This document shows positions 24,096 to 33,001 of a DNA stretch of 64,000 nucleotides, one piece after another. Made by a program: the position numbers and the translations under genes. This stretch comes from Porphyrobacter sp. (GTDB lineage: Bacteria > Pseudomonadota > Alphaproteobacteria > Sphingomonadales > Sphingomonadaceae). The stretch's first letter is position 1; each line of letters begins with the position of its first letter. The notes beneath the pieces are model-generated. The model searched no databases, had not been told where the DNA came from, and worked only from the letters and a program-made list of their open reading frames with translations. Location of the stretch: positions 1 to 64,000 of the forward strand of contig JAPZUC010000003.1 of assembly GCA_027533455.1 (NCBI GenBank), written 5' to 3'.

Positions 24096-24758
24096 ATGAC
24101 CCCGAAAATCCTGTTCTTCGCCAGCACCTGCATCACAACTGCGCTCGGCTTCCCGGTCAGCGCGCAAGAAGTGAAGCGAGCACCTGAGCAGGAAGTATCC
24201 GGAGATTCCATCAGCGGCGTGCGCATCGCGGAGGCTTCCAACGGATTCCAGCTGGTCGAGCATGGACTATGGCGCACTCTTCATGAGGCTACGCCCGCCA
24301 ACTTCGATATCGGCGCTGCACCGCGCGACGACCTCTCGCGCCGCTATCAGCATGCCGCTGGAACCGGAACCACGAGCTTCCGGAGAGCGAGCTTTTTGCC
24401 CCACGTCTATGCAGCCGAGGCAAAGTACGCCCTGCCCCCAGGCTTGCTCGACGCGCTCGTCTGGACAGAGTCCAGATACAATCCGTTGGCCGTCAGCCGT
24501 GTCGGAGCAGCGGGCCTCGGACAACTGATGCCAGCCACCGCCAGAGAGCTCGGCGTGGCCAATCGCTTTGACCCCGTATCGAACATCGACGGGGCCGCCC
24601 GCTATCTTCGCCAGATGCTAGATCGTTTCGGAGTGGTGCACCTCGCCTTGGCAGCCTACAACGCCGGGCCCGGAGCCGTTAGGAAGGCTGGCGGCATTCC
24701 GCGCAATGGCGAAACGCCGGCCTATGTGCGGAATGTGCTTCGCCGGTGGAAGCTATAA
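24096..24758 (+). CDS. Conjugation-associated lytic transglycosylase (VirB1-like)
   Basis: A 220-residue secreted enzyme with an N-terminal signal peptide (hydrophobic run after MTPK ending near VSAQE). The SLT domain has the catalytic Glu in [17 protein letters not shown], then [18 protein letters not shown] and [15 protein letters not shown]. It should open peptidoglycan locally for assembly of the conjugation channel. GAGGATCGAG before the ATG gives a modest ribosome-binding site. It diverges from the primase/helicase operon across a LexA-type box, and DUF5818 follows 16 bp later. Confidence 0.88.
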   Translation: MTPKILFFASTCITTALGFPVSAQEVKRAPEQEVSGDSISGVRIAEASNGFQLVEHGLWRTLHEATPANFDIGAAPRDDLSRRYQHAAGTGTTSFRRASFLPHVYAAEAKYALPPGLLDALVWTESRYNPLAVSRVGAAGLGQLMPATARELGVANRFDPVSNIDGAARYLRQMLDRFGVVHLALAAYNAGPGAVRKAGGIPRNGETPAYVRNVLRRWKL

Positions 24759-24774
24759 CAGGGGATGATCTGGA

Positions 24775-24972
24775 GTGAGTAGCCAGCGGAAACGCTTATC
24801 AGGTCGATTGACGAAGGGGGCTCGAAGCCTTCTTCTCACGACCTCTGACGAGCATATCTGGATCGTAGAGACGCTGGATGTTGACCAGTCACTCGTCGGC
24901 AAAAACGTGATTGTTGATGGCATTCCGACGGCCGCCGACCGCATTCAAGCTGACTGGATCGGCCAGATCTAG
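24775..24972 (+). CDS. DUF5818-like small protein
   Basis: A 65-residue protein from a GTG start, 16 bp after the transglycosylase gene. LSGRLTKGARSLLL, then HIWIVETLDVD, then VGKNVIVDGIPTAADRIQADWI follow the pattern of DUF5818, small beta-rich proteins seen often in sphingomonads and their plasmids. Function unknown. The family call is by memory of the pattern. Confidence 0.6.
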   Translation: MSSQRKRLSGRLTKGARSLLLTTSDEHIWIVETLDVDQSLVGKNVIVDGIPTAADRIQADWIGQI

Positions 24973-25057
24973 CCACCGCGAAATCGATCAATCCTTGATG
25001 GCACTGTTCAGGGGATACCCGCCCAGAACCACCTCCAACAGTGCAGAAAGCAGGAAA

Positions 25058-26311
25058 TTAGGCGGCACTCTTCCCGCTTTTTTTGAGCTGGACCACCTTG
25101 TTCCCATCGAGGAAGTCGGCCCAATCCTGCATCATGCGTCGCCGAGGGACGAGATACTCGGCAGCGTTGTAGGCACCTCGGACGTCGTTCTTTTCGGAAT
25201 GGGCGAGCTGCATCTCGACCCAATCCTCATGGTACTTCCGGATCCAAATCGCAGGCTTGCCAAACTCGACCAGTTGCTCGTTCGCCCAGGTGCTGGCGAG
25301 CCCCCGGAACCCATGGACCGTCTGCCGACTATGATAACCAAGCCGGTATAGGGCGTAGATCATAGTGTTTTCAGACAGCGGCTTGTCTGCGCTCACCCCA
25401 GGGAATAAGAATTCGCCTGTCGCGCGCGATATCGTCGTCCTAGCTATCTGGGCAGCCTGAGCGGAAAGAGGGACAAGGTGTTCTCGCCCCATCTTCATCC
25501 GCGCGGCCGGGATGCGCCACAGCGGATTTTTGCCGTGGAGGTCCTCGAACTCTGATTTGACAGCGAGACGAAGCTCCTTTGTCCGGACCCAGGTCAGCAA
25601 GGTGAACATGACCGCGTCCCTCGTGATTGCCGAGCGCCGGTCACCTTCTTCCTGGTAGTCTCGGACCTTCTCAATAAACGCGGGCAACTCAACAAGTGGC
25701 AAGCGGCTCATGTGCTTTACCCTTGGCCGTGGCTTCAGGGCGCCGCGGAGATTTGCTGTCGGATCATTGGAGGCCAACCCGCAAGCAATGGCAAACTGAA
25801 AGACCTGACCCACCCCCTGCTTAGCACGCCGGCTGATATCGAGCGCGCCGCGTGACTCTATCCGGCGTATCATCTCCAGAACCTCTGGCGCGGTGATCTC
25901 CTGAATCGGTCTTTGGCCGATGTAGGGGAACACATCCCGCTCCATCCGGGACCAGACACGATCGGCATGCGCCGGATCCAGTGCAGTCTTTCGGTTCTCA
26001 TGCCAGCGGCTTGCGACGGCGAAGAAGGTGTCCCCTCCCTCCGATGTTACTTGGCCCTTGGCCAACATCGGGTCTCTGCCTTCCGCGAGGACGGCTTTAG
26101 CCGCCCGACGCTTTTCTCTGGCCGCTGCGATCCCCAATGCCGGGTAGGCTCCGAAGGAGAGCAGCTTCTCCTTGCCTGCAAAGCGGTACTTCATCCGCCA
26201 AAGCTTCGCGCCATTCGGCTGGACGAGCAGAAACAGGCCTTCGCTGTCGGCTAGCTTGTAAGCGCGCTCCAGCGGCTTGGCGTTCTTCGCTTGGTTCTCT
26301 GTGACAGGCAT
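25058..26311 (-). CDS. int: Tyrosine recombinase integrase (P4-like)
   Basis: A 417-residue integrase. The N-terminal DUF4102 arm-binding domain includes YKLADSEGLFLLVQPNG and KYRFAGKEKLLSFGAYP. A SAM-like core-binding domain follows (about 105-185). The catalytic domain has Arg in WVRTKELRL, HGFRGLAST, then HSEKNDVRGAYN with the nucleophilic Tyr. It inserts the element at the tRNA-Met 3' end. The start MPVTENQ was chosen because the sequence upstream consists of direct repeats and AAGGAG lies 9 nt before it. The neighbouring excisionase is not evident. Confidence 0.93.
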   Translation of the reverse strand: MPVTENQAKNAKPLERAYKLADSEGLFLLVQPNGAKLWRMKYRFAGKEKLLSFGAYPALGIAAAREKRRAAKAVLAEGRDPMLAKGQVTSEGGDTFFAVASRWHENRKTALDPAHADRVWSRMERDVFPYIGQRPIQEITAPEVLEMIRRIESRGALDISRRAKQGVGQVFQFAIACGLASNDPTANLRGALKPRPRVKHMSRLPLVELPAFIEKVRDYQEEGDRRSAITRDAVMFTLLTWVRTKELRLAVKSEFEDLHGKNPLWRIPAARMKMGREHLVPLSAQAAQIARTTISRATGEFLFPGVSADKPLSENTMIYALYRLGYHSRQTVHGFRGLASTWANEQLVEFGKPAIWIRKYHEDWVEMQLAHSEKNDVRGAYNAAEYLVPRRRMMQDWADFLDGNKVVQLKKSGKSAA

Positions 26312-26363
26312 GGGGGTATCGCTCCTTTCCGATACTCCGCGAAAATACCCCCAAAATACCCCC
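26312..26363. repeat. Repeat cluster upstream of the integrase (possible arm sites)
   Basis: AAAATACCCCC occurs twice in tandem (26342-26352, 26353-26363) and its inverse GGGGGTAT directly precedes the integrase start (26312-26319). GTATCG/CGATAC (26316-26321 and 26330-26335) brackets the integrase ribosome-binding site. These are likely sites for Int or a directionality factor, or an autoregulatory hairpin. Confidence 0.5.
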
Positions 26364-26488
26364 ACACCAAATTTGGCTGCATGTGGAAGGCCATGGACGC
26401 ATGCGGACGCGAATCACCCGCAACCCTATACTTTTTCAGCATTTTTCGGATGAATTCGGAAGCATCTGGAAGCTTCCGGAAAGGCCTA
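26364..26488. other. Element end next to tRNA-Met (attachment region)
   Basis: This is AT-richer sequence between the integrase repeats and the tRNA 3' end. It contains the palindrome GGAAGCTTCC near 26469-26478 and no gene. The core crossover is expected within the 3' half of the tRNA gene, which stays intact; the second copy would mark the far end of the element and was not found in this window. Confidence 0.55.
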
Positions 26489-26565
26489 TGGTAGCGGAGG
26501 AGGGACTCGAACCCCCGACACGCGGATTATGATTCCGCTGCTCTAACCGGCTGAGCTACTCCGCC
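26489..26565 (-). tRNA. tRNA-Met (anticodon CAT)
   Basis: A 77-nt cloverleaf with encoded CCA. Acceptor GGCGGAG/CTCCGCT has a G1-U72 wobble. The D stem is GCTC/GAGC, the anticodon stem GCGGA/TCCGC carries loop ATCATAA (anticodon CAT), and the TTCGAGT loop is intact. The sequence matches elongator tRNA-Met of alphaproteobacteria rather than tRNA-fMet or tRNA-Ile2. Its 3' end is the integration site of the element to its left. Confidence 0.95.
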
Positions 26566-26680
26566 CCATGGGCATCCGGTGGGCTATGCCAAACCGGATT
26601 CGGCACCGGGTGTCGGCCCGGGCGAGGCGGGCACTTAGGGCGCTGGCCGCGCGGGGTCAACCCCCGTTGCGCGAGGCATA

Positions 26681-27211
26681 TCAGAGCCGCTCACGCCCCC
26701 GGAAGGCGCAGGTCTTGACCCGCTCCCACGGCCCGCCGCGATATTGCCACAGCTCCAGCGCGGGGAAGGTGAAAGGGGGCTTGGCCAGCCACGGTGCCAG
26801 CATCGGCGCAAGGGCTGCCTGAAGCGCGCGCGCCTCATCCTTGGTCATCTTGTTCTGGATAGTGATGTGCGGGCGCGGTTCGTGGAGATCCTGCGCGGTC
26901 AGGCTGCCGTGGAAATGTTCGGCGATGATCGCGCGCAGAACCTGCAATTGCGGGGCTTCCAGAGCGATGGCGGTGCCCTTCCCCAGATCCATCACCCCTT
27001 TCACGGTCCCCTGCGGCGCGGTGAATTCGCCCGCCACCCGTGGCAGGAAATGGCGCAACTCCTCCAGCAGCGAAGGCGCAAAGGCGTGGAACAGCGTGAC
27101 GTGGGCATGGAGGTGGTTGCGCTCGGCCGGGTAGTGCGCACGCCGCAGACCCTCGGCAAAGCCTGCAATATCGGGCGGCAGAGCGGCGGTCAGGATGAAG
27201 GGCTGCGGCAT
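26681..27211 (-). CDS. 2H phosphoesterase / RNA 2',3'-cyclic phosphodiesterase-like protein
   Basis: A 176-residue LigT-like protein with the two signature motifs of the 2H family, HAHVTLFH (about residues 38-45) and RPHITIQN (about 116-123). Family members hydrolyse or ligate RNA cyclic-phosphate ends; the natural substrate here is unknown. The start MPQPFIL has GGGGAG 6 nt upstream and lies 16 bp after the mltG stop; an upstream extension overlapping mltG was rejected. It is the last gene of the acpP-fabF-mltG run and the first chromosomal gene next to the element. Confidence 0.78.
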   Translation of the reverse strand: MPQPFILTAALPPDIAGFAEGLRRAHYPAERNHLHAHVTLFHAFAPSLLEELRHFLPRVAGEFTAPQGTVKGVMDLGKGTAIALEAPQLQVLRAIIAEHFHGSLTAQDLHEPRPHITIQNKMTKDEARALQAALAPMLAPWLAKPPFTFPALELWQYRGGPWERVKTCAFRGRERL

Positions 27212-27227
27212 AAGCCACTCCCCATAC

Positions 27228-28193
27228 CTACATTTCCCCGCGTTCTCTACGGATCGCATACCACTTGGCGACATTAGCGTTGTGTTCGGCGAGCGTGCTC
27301 GCGAACCAGTGTCCGCCCGTCCCGTCGGCAACCATGAACAGCGCGCCGGTCTTTTCCGGGTTGAGCACCGCGGCAATGCTGGCGCGGCCGGGATTGGTGA
27401 TCGGCCCTTCAGGAAGGCCGGTGCGGGTATAGGTATTGTAGCCGTTAACCGCCGCGATTTCCGATTGCTTGATCCGGCGGCCCAGTGGCTTGCCCTTGGT
27501 CACCGGATAGATGATGGTCGGGTCGGCCTGCAGCTTCATGCCGGTGCGCACGCGGTTGGAGTAGAGCCCGGCGACCATGCGGCGTTCCTCGGGCTTTCCG
27601 GTTTCCTTCTCGACGATCGAGGCAAGGATCAGTGCATCGCGCATGGTATCGACCGCGATGCCGGACGCGCGCTTGCTCCATTCCTCGGCCAGCGCCTTGT
27701 CCATCGCTGCCTGCATCTGTTCGACCATGCTCTTGCGGGTCTGGCCGCGTTCAAAGGCATAGGTATCGGGCAGGATCGAGCCTTCGGGTGGCACGGCTAC
27801 GTCGCCGGTCAGCAGGGGTTCGGCCATCAGCCGCTCCCATACGAGGATCGAGGGCATCCCTTCGGGGATCGTCACGAAGCGGCGGACCACTTTGCCGCTC
27901 TGGAAGGCGTCGAGGATGGCGCTCTGGCTCATGCCCGCTTCCAGCAGGAACTCGCCCGCCTGAATGGGTGCGTCCGAGCCGAAGATGCGCGCCTGCAGCG
28001 TGAAGCCGGAGGCCGAGGTGATCAGCCCTTCCGCTTCAAGCTTGGCTGCGACAGTGCCGACCGAGGCGCCGGCGGGGATAGTGAAAGGCGTGTCTTTCCC
28101 GACCGTCGCCGATCCGAGGAAGGTCCAGGCCAGCACCAGCCCTGCCGCCGCAAGGCCGAGCACAATCAGCACGAGATTGCGCACGGCCTTCAC
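27228..28193 (-). CDS. mltG: Endolytic murein transglycosylase MltG
   Basis: A 321-residue inner-membrane protein with one N-terminal transmembrane segment (about residues 7-27), a LysM-like region and a YceG catalytic domain. The catalytic Glu is in ALILASIVEKET, followed by RMVAGLYSNRV and QADPTIIYPVT. It cuts nascent glycan strands and terminates their elongation. The GTG start lies 4 nt after the fabF stop. The acpP-fabF-mltG order is common in Proteobacteria. Confidence 0.93.
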   Translation of the reverse strand: MKAVRNLVLIVLGLAAAGLVLAWTFLGSATVGKDTPFTIPAGASVGTVAAKLEAEGLITSASGFTLQARIFGSDAPIQAGEFLLEAGMSQSAILDAFQSGKVVRRFVTIPEGMPSILVWERLMAEPLLTGDVAVPPEGSILPDTYAFERGQTRKSMVEQMQAAMDKALAEEWSKRASGIAVDTMRDALILASIVEKETGKPEERRMVAGLYSNRVRTGMKLQADPTIIYPVTKGKPLGRRIKQSEIAAVNGYNTYTRTGLPEGPITNPGRASIAAVLNPEKTGALFMVADGTGGHWFASTLAEHNANVAKWYAIRRERGEM

Positions 28194-28197
28194 GGTG

Positions 28198-29457
28198 TCA
28201 GTCGACCTTCTGCATGATGATCGAGGCGTTGGTGCCGCCGAAGCCGAACGAATTGTTCAGCACGGCGCGCACTTCACGCTTCTTGGCCACCAGCGGCACG
28301 AGGTCGATGCCTTCGGTACCTTCGTCCGGGTCTTGCAGGTTCAAGGTCGGCGGCACGATCCCGTCGCGCATCGCAAGGATGCAGAAGATCGCCTCCACCG
28401 CACCTGCGCCGCCCAGAAGGTGGCCGATCGCGCTCTTGGTCGAGGACATCGACGCGCCGCCCAGATCATCGCCCAGCACGCGCTTGATTGCGGCCAGTTC
28501 GATGGTGTCGGCCATGGTCGAGGTGCCGTGGGCGTTGATGTAATCAATGTCGCCCGGCCCGAGGCCCGCCTTCTTCAGCGCCATGCGCATCGCCAGTTCC
28601 GCGCCGCGACCTTCAGGGTGCGGAGCAGTAACGTGATAGGCATCGCCTGAAAGGCCATAGCCGGTGACTTCGGCGTAAATCTTGGCGCCGCGCGCCTTGG
28701 CACGCTCGTATTCTTCGAGCACGATTACCCCCGCGCCCTCGCCCATGACGAAGCCATCGCGGTTCTTGTCATAAGGACGGCTGGCCTCGGTCGGGCGGTC
28801 GTTCATGCTCATATTGAGCGCGCGTGCCTGCGCGAAACCGGCGATGCCGAGAGGGTTGATAGTGCTTTCTGCCCCGCCCGCCAACATCACGTCGGCATCA
28901 TCCATCGCGATCATGCGCGCAGCGTCACCGATCGAGTGCGCGCCGGTGGAGCAGGCCGTCACGACGGCATGGTTCGGGCCCATGAAGCCGTACTTGATCT
29001 GCACCTGACCGGTGATGAGATTGATCAGACGGCCGTGCACAAAGTGCGGAGAAACCCGCGAAGGGCCGCGTTCGTGGAGGTTGACGCTCTCGATCTCGAT
29101 CCCCGGCAGCCCGCCGATACCCGAGCCGATCGAGCAGCCCGTGCGCTCCTTCTCGGCCTGGGTCATGTCGGTCAGGCCGGCATCTTCCAGCGCCTGTCCA
29201 GCGGCATCGATGCCGTAGACGATGAAGGGATCGACCTGGCGCTGGACCTTGTGGTCAACGCGCTTGTCGGCATCAAAGCCCCACGGATGATCCTTGCCCT
29301 TCACCTCGCAGGCGATGGTGCATTTCTGGTTCGAGGCATCGAAACGGGTGATCTGGCCCGCCCCGCTCTCACCGGCGATGAGGTTCGCCCACGTCGTTTC
29401 GACATCGCCCCCCAGCGGGGTGACAAGGCCAAGCCCGGTTACAACCACACGGCGCAT
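28198..29457 (-). CDS. fabF: Beta-ketoacyl-ACP synthase II
   Basis: A 419-residue condensing enzyme that elongates acyl-ACP with malonyl-ACP. The active-site Cys is in VVTACSTGAHSIGDA (about 170-175) and the two His are in INAHGTSTMADT and SAIGHLLGGAG, giving the Cys-His-His triad. The C-terminal NSFGFGGTNAS is typical. The start MRRVVVTG has GGAG 8 nt upstream. It follows acpP, with a hairpin in the gap, and precedes mltG. Confidence 0.97.
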   Translation of the reverse strand: MRRVVVTGLGLVTPLGGDVETTWANLIAGESGAGQITRFDASNQKCTIACEVKGKDHPWGFDADKRVDHKVQRQVDPFIVYGIDAAGQALEDAGLTDMTQAEKERTGCSIGSGIGGLPGIEIESVNLHERGPSRVSPHFVHGRLINLITGQVQIKYGFMGPNHAVVTACSTGAHSIGDAARMIAMDDADVMLAGGAESTINPLGIAGFAQARALNMSMNDRPTEASRPYDKNRDGFVMGEGAGVIVLEEYERAKARGAKIYAEVTGYGLSGDAYHVTAPHPEGRGAELAMRMALKKAGLGPGDIDYINAHGTSTMADTIELAAIKRVLGDDLGGASMSSTKSAIGHLLGGAGAVEAIFCILAMRDGIVPPTLNLQDPDEGTEGIDLVPLVAKKREVRAVLNNSFGFGGTNASIIMQKVD

Positions 29458-29555
29458 TCGCGTTCTCCGATAAAGCAACAGGCCCAACCCGTTAAGGGCT
29501 GAGCCTGTCTAGGCCCTGATCCGCGCCCGGGCAATTGAACTGCCTGAGGATTGCC

Positions 29556-29606
29556 ACGCCCCGCCCCCGAAAGGCAGACAGCTGGCAAACGCGAACACCG
29601 GGGCGT
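29556..29606 (-). terminator. GC stem-loop between acpP and fabF
   Basis: ACGCCCCG (29556-29563) pairs perfectly with CGGGGCGT (29599-29606), just downstream of the acpP stop on the minus strand. There is no T-run, so it may be an attenuator or mRNA-processing stem that lets acpP exceed fabF. Confidence 0.35.
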
Positions 29607-29617
29607 CGTTGCGGGTC

Positions 29618-29854
29618 TTAGCCCTTGTGTTCTTCGATGTACTTGGTCGCGTCACCGACGGTGGTGATCTTCTCGGCCGCATCGTCGGGGATTTCGACGC
29701 CGAATTCCTCTTCGAAAGCCATCACCAGTTCAACAATGTCGAGGCTGTCTGCGCCCAGATCGTCGATGAAGCTTGCATCCTGAGTGACCTTGTCGGCCTC
29801 AACGCCGAGATGCTCGACGACAATCTTTGCCACCCGGTCGGCAGTATCGCTCAT
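29618..29854 (-). CDS. acpP: Acyl carrier protein
   Basis: A 78-residue, very acidic protein with the phosphopantetheine attachment motif [10 protein letters not shown] (Ser near residue 37) and the flanking DASFIDDLG and [13 protein letters not shown]. It carries growing fatty acyl chains for FabF and FabZ. GAGGG lies 7 nt before the ATG. It is directly upstream of fabF. Confidence 0.97.
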   Translation of the reverse strand: MSDTADRVAKIVVEHLGVEADKVTQDASFIDDLGADSLDIVELVMAFEEEFGVEIPDDAAEKITTVGDATKYIEEHKG

Positions 29855-29938
29855 GGTATTCCCTCTTGAAACTGGGGTTAGGTAAACTCGTGCCCCGCCC
29901 TAAAGAAGGGCGCGGGGATGTGCAAGTGCGGATGATGA

Positions 29939-30937
29939 TCAGCGGTCGCTCTCACCATAATGTATGAACAGCTGGCGTTCGGCGCGGACGCGCGAGGCGA
30001 TGCGGGCAAGGCCTTCCTGCGCCTCGGGCTTGCCGGGCTTGATCGCAAGCACCTCGTAATAGCTGCGGCCGGCCAGATCGAGCTGCCCCCCACCCTCGCG
30101 GCACAAGCCGGCGTTGAAGAGGATGGTGACGTTTTGCGGATTGGTGGCCTCCAAGGCCTCGAACGCGCGACAGGCCCCGGCGACATCGGTCTTGGTGAGG
30201 CGCAGCGCGGCGCGGAACGCGGCTTGATCGGCCTTTGACATCCCGTCGCGGCTTTCGAGCACGCGGATATCGTCAACCCGGTGAAGCGGAGCAAGATCGA
30301 GCCGGATTTCATCCGCAAACCCGAGCGCCATTTCTTCAACCATCGAGTCAACCGACGGACTACCCTCTTCGTCCTTACAAAAGCGGCTGATGGCCATCAG
30401 GGTATCGCCCTTGGCGTAGAGCAGATCGCCCTCGCGCGCGAAAAGGCGCACCTCGGGCCGGAATGTCACCTCGCGGGCGCGGCAGGGGTAGCTGACTTTC
30501 TTCTTTTCGAGGCATTTGTCGGCGCTGTCTTTGGCGACGCATTCCTCGACCTCCTTGGCACCGGAATCGACGTCGCGCCATTCAACCTCGGCGATACCGC
30601 GCATAACGGCATCGGGCCCGCTTTGCGCTGCGGGCCGCTCCGGGCTGCCATCGTAGGTATAGCTGTCACCGAATGCGGGCGGGGTAAAGGTGAGGTCGAA
30701 GTACGGGCGACCCTCGATGATCGCAGCGCGCAAGGCACTATCGATCGCGAAAGCCAACCGTTCGCCGCCGCGCCCGGAAAAATGGGCAATCGCGATCGAT
30801 TTGGCGCGTGAGGGGGCATCAGTCCCGGCAGCGTAGATCCCCAAGACCGGAAGCGTCTCGGCCCGCGCCGCGACACCCCCGAGACCGCCCGACACAGCCG
30901 CAATAGTCACGACGATCCGCCCAAGCCGCATGGCCAT
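29939..30937 (-). CDS. Exported protein of unknown function with TPR-like C-terminus
   Basis: A 332-residue protein with a signal peptide (MAMRLGRIVVTIAAVSGG... ending at ARAE), suggesting a periplasmic location. The middle contains paired cysteines (EECVAKDSADKCLEKKK, then YPCRAR). The C-terminal 100 residues, including ALRLTKTDVAGACRAFEAL, FNAGLCREGGGQLDLA and YYEVLAIKPGKPEAQEGLARIA, look like two TPR-type helical repeats. It lies alone between aspS and acpP. I do not recognise a named family. The start at 30937 was chosen over an upstream ATG because it opens the signal peptide. Confidence 0.65.
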   Translation of the reverse strand: MAMRLGRIVVTIAAVSGGLGGVAARAETLPVLGIYAAGTDAPSRAKSIAIAHFSGRGGERLAFAIDSALRAAIIEGRPYFDLTFTPPAFGDSYTYDGSPERPAAQSGPDAVMRGIAEVEWRDVDSGAKEVEECVAKDSADKCLEKKKVSYPCRAREVTFRPEVRLFAREGDLLYAKGDTLMAISRFCKDEEGSPSVDSMVEEMALGFADEIRLDLAPLHRVDDIRVLESRDGMSKADQAAFRAALRLTKTDVAGACRAFEALEATNPQNVTILFNAGLCREGGGQLDLAGRSYYEVLAIKPGKPEAQEGLARIASRVRAERQLFIHYGESDR

Positions 30938-31030
30938 GTCCCCAGATTCAAAGCTTGCCGCTGCGGCAGTGCAGCGCGTGGTCTGGCAGCCTTTGCCCAG
31001 CATCTCAACGGGCAGAATGGTACCGGTAGC

Positions 31031-32824
31031 TTAGCCTGCTGCGGGCTTCACCGGCGGTTCGACCACGCGCATGTGAAGTTCTCGCAAAGCACGCGGCTCG
31101 GCCGGCGAAGGGGCGCCCATCAGCAGGTCCTCGGCGCGCTGGTTCATCGGGAAGAGCGAGATTTCGCGCAGGTTCTTCGCGCCGCACAGGAGCATGATGA
31201 TGCGGTCCACACCGGCGGCCATCCCGCCATGCGGCGGCGCGCCGTACTGGAAGGCGCGGTACATGCCGCCGAAGCGTTCCTCGACATCCGCCTTGGTCAG
31301 GCCGGTGATCTCGAACGCCTTCACCATCGTTTCCGGCTTGTGGTTGCGGATCGAGCCCGAGGCGATCTCGAAGCCGTTGCAGACGAGATCGTACTGGAAA
31401 GCCTTGATGGTGAGCGGGTCCTGCCCTTCCAGCGCCTCGATCCCGCCCTGCGGCATGGAGAAGGGGTTGTGGCTGAAGTCGACCTTCTTCTCGTCCTCGT
31501 TCCACTCGTAGAACGGGAAGTCGACAATCCAGCACAGCGCGAAGCGGCTCTCGTCGATGAGGCCCAATTCCTCGCCCACGCGGATGCGTGCGGCGCCTGC
31601 CAGCTTGGCAGCATCGGCTTCCTTGCCGGCGGCAAAGAACAGACCGTCGTTCTCGCCAAGGCCAAGCTCGGCGTAGAGTTCGGCCATCCTGTCAGCGCCA
31701 TGGTTTTTGGCGATCGGCCCGCCGAATTCGCCGCCCTTGCGGGTAACATAGCCGAGGCCGGCATAGCCTTCCTTGCGCGCCCAGTCGTTCATGTCGTCGA
31801 AGAACTTGCGGCTCCTCTCGTGGGTGGAAGGCGCGGGGATGACGCGCACCACGCCGCCGCCGCCGACGATCTTCTCGAACAGGCCGAAGCCCGACTGCGT
31901 GAAGTGCGACGAGACATCGGAGATGATCAGCGGGTTGCGCAGATCGGGCTTGTCGCTGCCGTACTTGAGGATCGCCTCGTCATACGGAATGCGCGGGAAT
32001 TCGCCCGCCGGGGTGACGCTCTTGTCGCCCGCGAAGGCGGCGAAGGTGCCCTGGATGACGGGCTCCATCGTCTCCCAGACTTCTTCCTGGGTGACGAAGC
32101 TCATTTCGAGGTCGAGCTGGTAGAACTCGCCCGGCAGACGGTCAGCGCGCGGGTCTTCGTCGCGGAAGCAGGGGGCGATCTGGAAATAGCGGTCGAAGCC
32201 CGCGACCATCAGCAGCTGCTTGTACTGCTGCGGCGCCTGCGGGAGCGCATAGAACTTGCCCGCATGGATGCGGCTCGGCACGAGGAAGTCGCGCGCGCCT
32301 TCGGGCGAGGACGCGGTGAGGATCGGGGTCGAGAACTCGTTGAAGCCCGCCGCGCTCATCCGCTGCCGCATATCGGCGATCACCGCCACGCGGGTCATGA
32401 TGTTTGTGTGCAGAGTCTCGCGGCGCAGATCGAGGAAGCGGTACTTGAGCCGGATATCCTCGGGATAAGGCTGCTCGTCGGCGACCGGGAGCGGCAGTTC
32501 CTCGGCGGTGCTGAGCACGGTGATGCCGCGCGCGAACACTTCGACCTCGCCAGTGACGATGCGCGGGTTCACCGTCTCGGCGGAACGCACCTTGACCTCG
32601 CCTTCGATGGTAATGACCGATTCCACGCGCAGCCGGTCAAGCACGGCCAAGGCAGGCGAGTCCGCATCGGCAACGATCTGGGTGATGCCGTAATGATCGC
32701 GCAGATCGACGAACAGCAGCCCGCCGAAATCGCGCTTGCGGTGGACCCAGCCCGACAGACGGACGGTCTCGCCCACATTGGCGGAAGAAAGCTGTGCGCA
32801 AGTGTGCGTGCGATAGGGGTGCAT
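31031..32824 (-). CDS. aspS: Aspartyl-tRNA synthetase
   Basis: A 597-residue class II synthetase of the bacterial type. The OB anticodon-binding domain includes [23 protein letters not shown]. Class II motif 2 lies in [10 protein letters not shown] and motif 3 in [14 protein letters not shown], and a GAD insertion sits in the middle. It charges tRNA-Asp, and in many alphaproteobacteria also tRNA-Asn when AsnRS is absent. Full length, with the start MHPYRTH. It is divergent from rnd across 177 bp. Confidence 0.97.
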   Translation of the reverse strand: MHPYRTHTCAQLSSANVGETVRLSGWVHRKRDFGGLLFVDLRDHYGITQIVADADSPALAVLDRLRVESVITIEGEVKVRSAETVNPRIVTGEVEVFARGITVLSTAEELPLPVADEQPYPEDIRLKYRFLDLRRETLHTNIMTRVAVIADMRQRMSAAGFNEFSTPILTASSPEGARDFLVPSRIHAGKFYALPQAPQQYKQLLMVAGFDRYFQIAPCFRDEDPRADRLPGEFYQLDLEMSFVTQEEVWETMEPVIQGTFAAFAGDKSVTPAGEFPRIPYDEAILKYGSDKPDLRNPLIISDVSSHFTQSGFGLFEKIVGGGGVVRVIPAPSTHERSRKFFDDMNDWARKEGYAGLGYVTRKGGEFGGPIAKNHGADRMAELYAELGLGENDGLFFAAGKEADAAKLAGAARIRVGEELGLIDESRFALCWIVDFPFYEWNEDEKKVDFSHNPFSMPQGGIEALEGQDPLTIKAFQYDLVCNGFEIASGSIRNHKPETMVKAFEITGLTKADVEERFGGMYRAFQYGAPPHGGMAAGVDRIIMLLCGAKNLREISLFPMNQRAEDLLMGAPSPAEPRALRELHMRVVEPPVKPAAG

Positions 32825-33001
32825 CTAAACTCTTGTCCTGTTTGCGGCTAAGACGCTAGGGCGCGCTCGCGCGGCGCTTTCGGGAGCCTAGCTCCGCCGT
32901 CGGCGCGCTAACAGGGCAAGCCTTGCACTTTGTCAAGCGGTGCAGGGCTAACCGGGGTCAAACCCGAGGGCGGCACTCCGCCCGCAAAACGAAAAGATGA
33001 C

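Larger units (their letters stand above)
1..26488. mobile_element. Integrative conjugative element (integrase-proximal part)
   Basis: A continuous block of conjugation (TraI, TraD, RHH protein), anti-restriction (ArdC), plasmid-type DNA metabolism (SSB, ParB-like, strawberry-notch helicase, Toprim protein), transglycosylase and integrase genes ends 1 bp before the CCA end of a tRNA-Met gene. The integrase starts 178 bp from the tRNA and is transcribed away from it, the usual layout for a tRNA-3'-end insertion. Housekeeping genes begin immediately beyond the tRNA. The left end, T4SS genes and second attachment site are not in the window, so the left boundary given is only the window edge. Confidence 0.85.

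Noticed and set aside
31073..32851. 592-codon open frame on the plus strand
   Set aside because: Exactly antisense to aspS; low-complexity His/Arg/Asp-rich product typical of a mirror frame.
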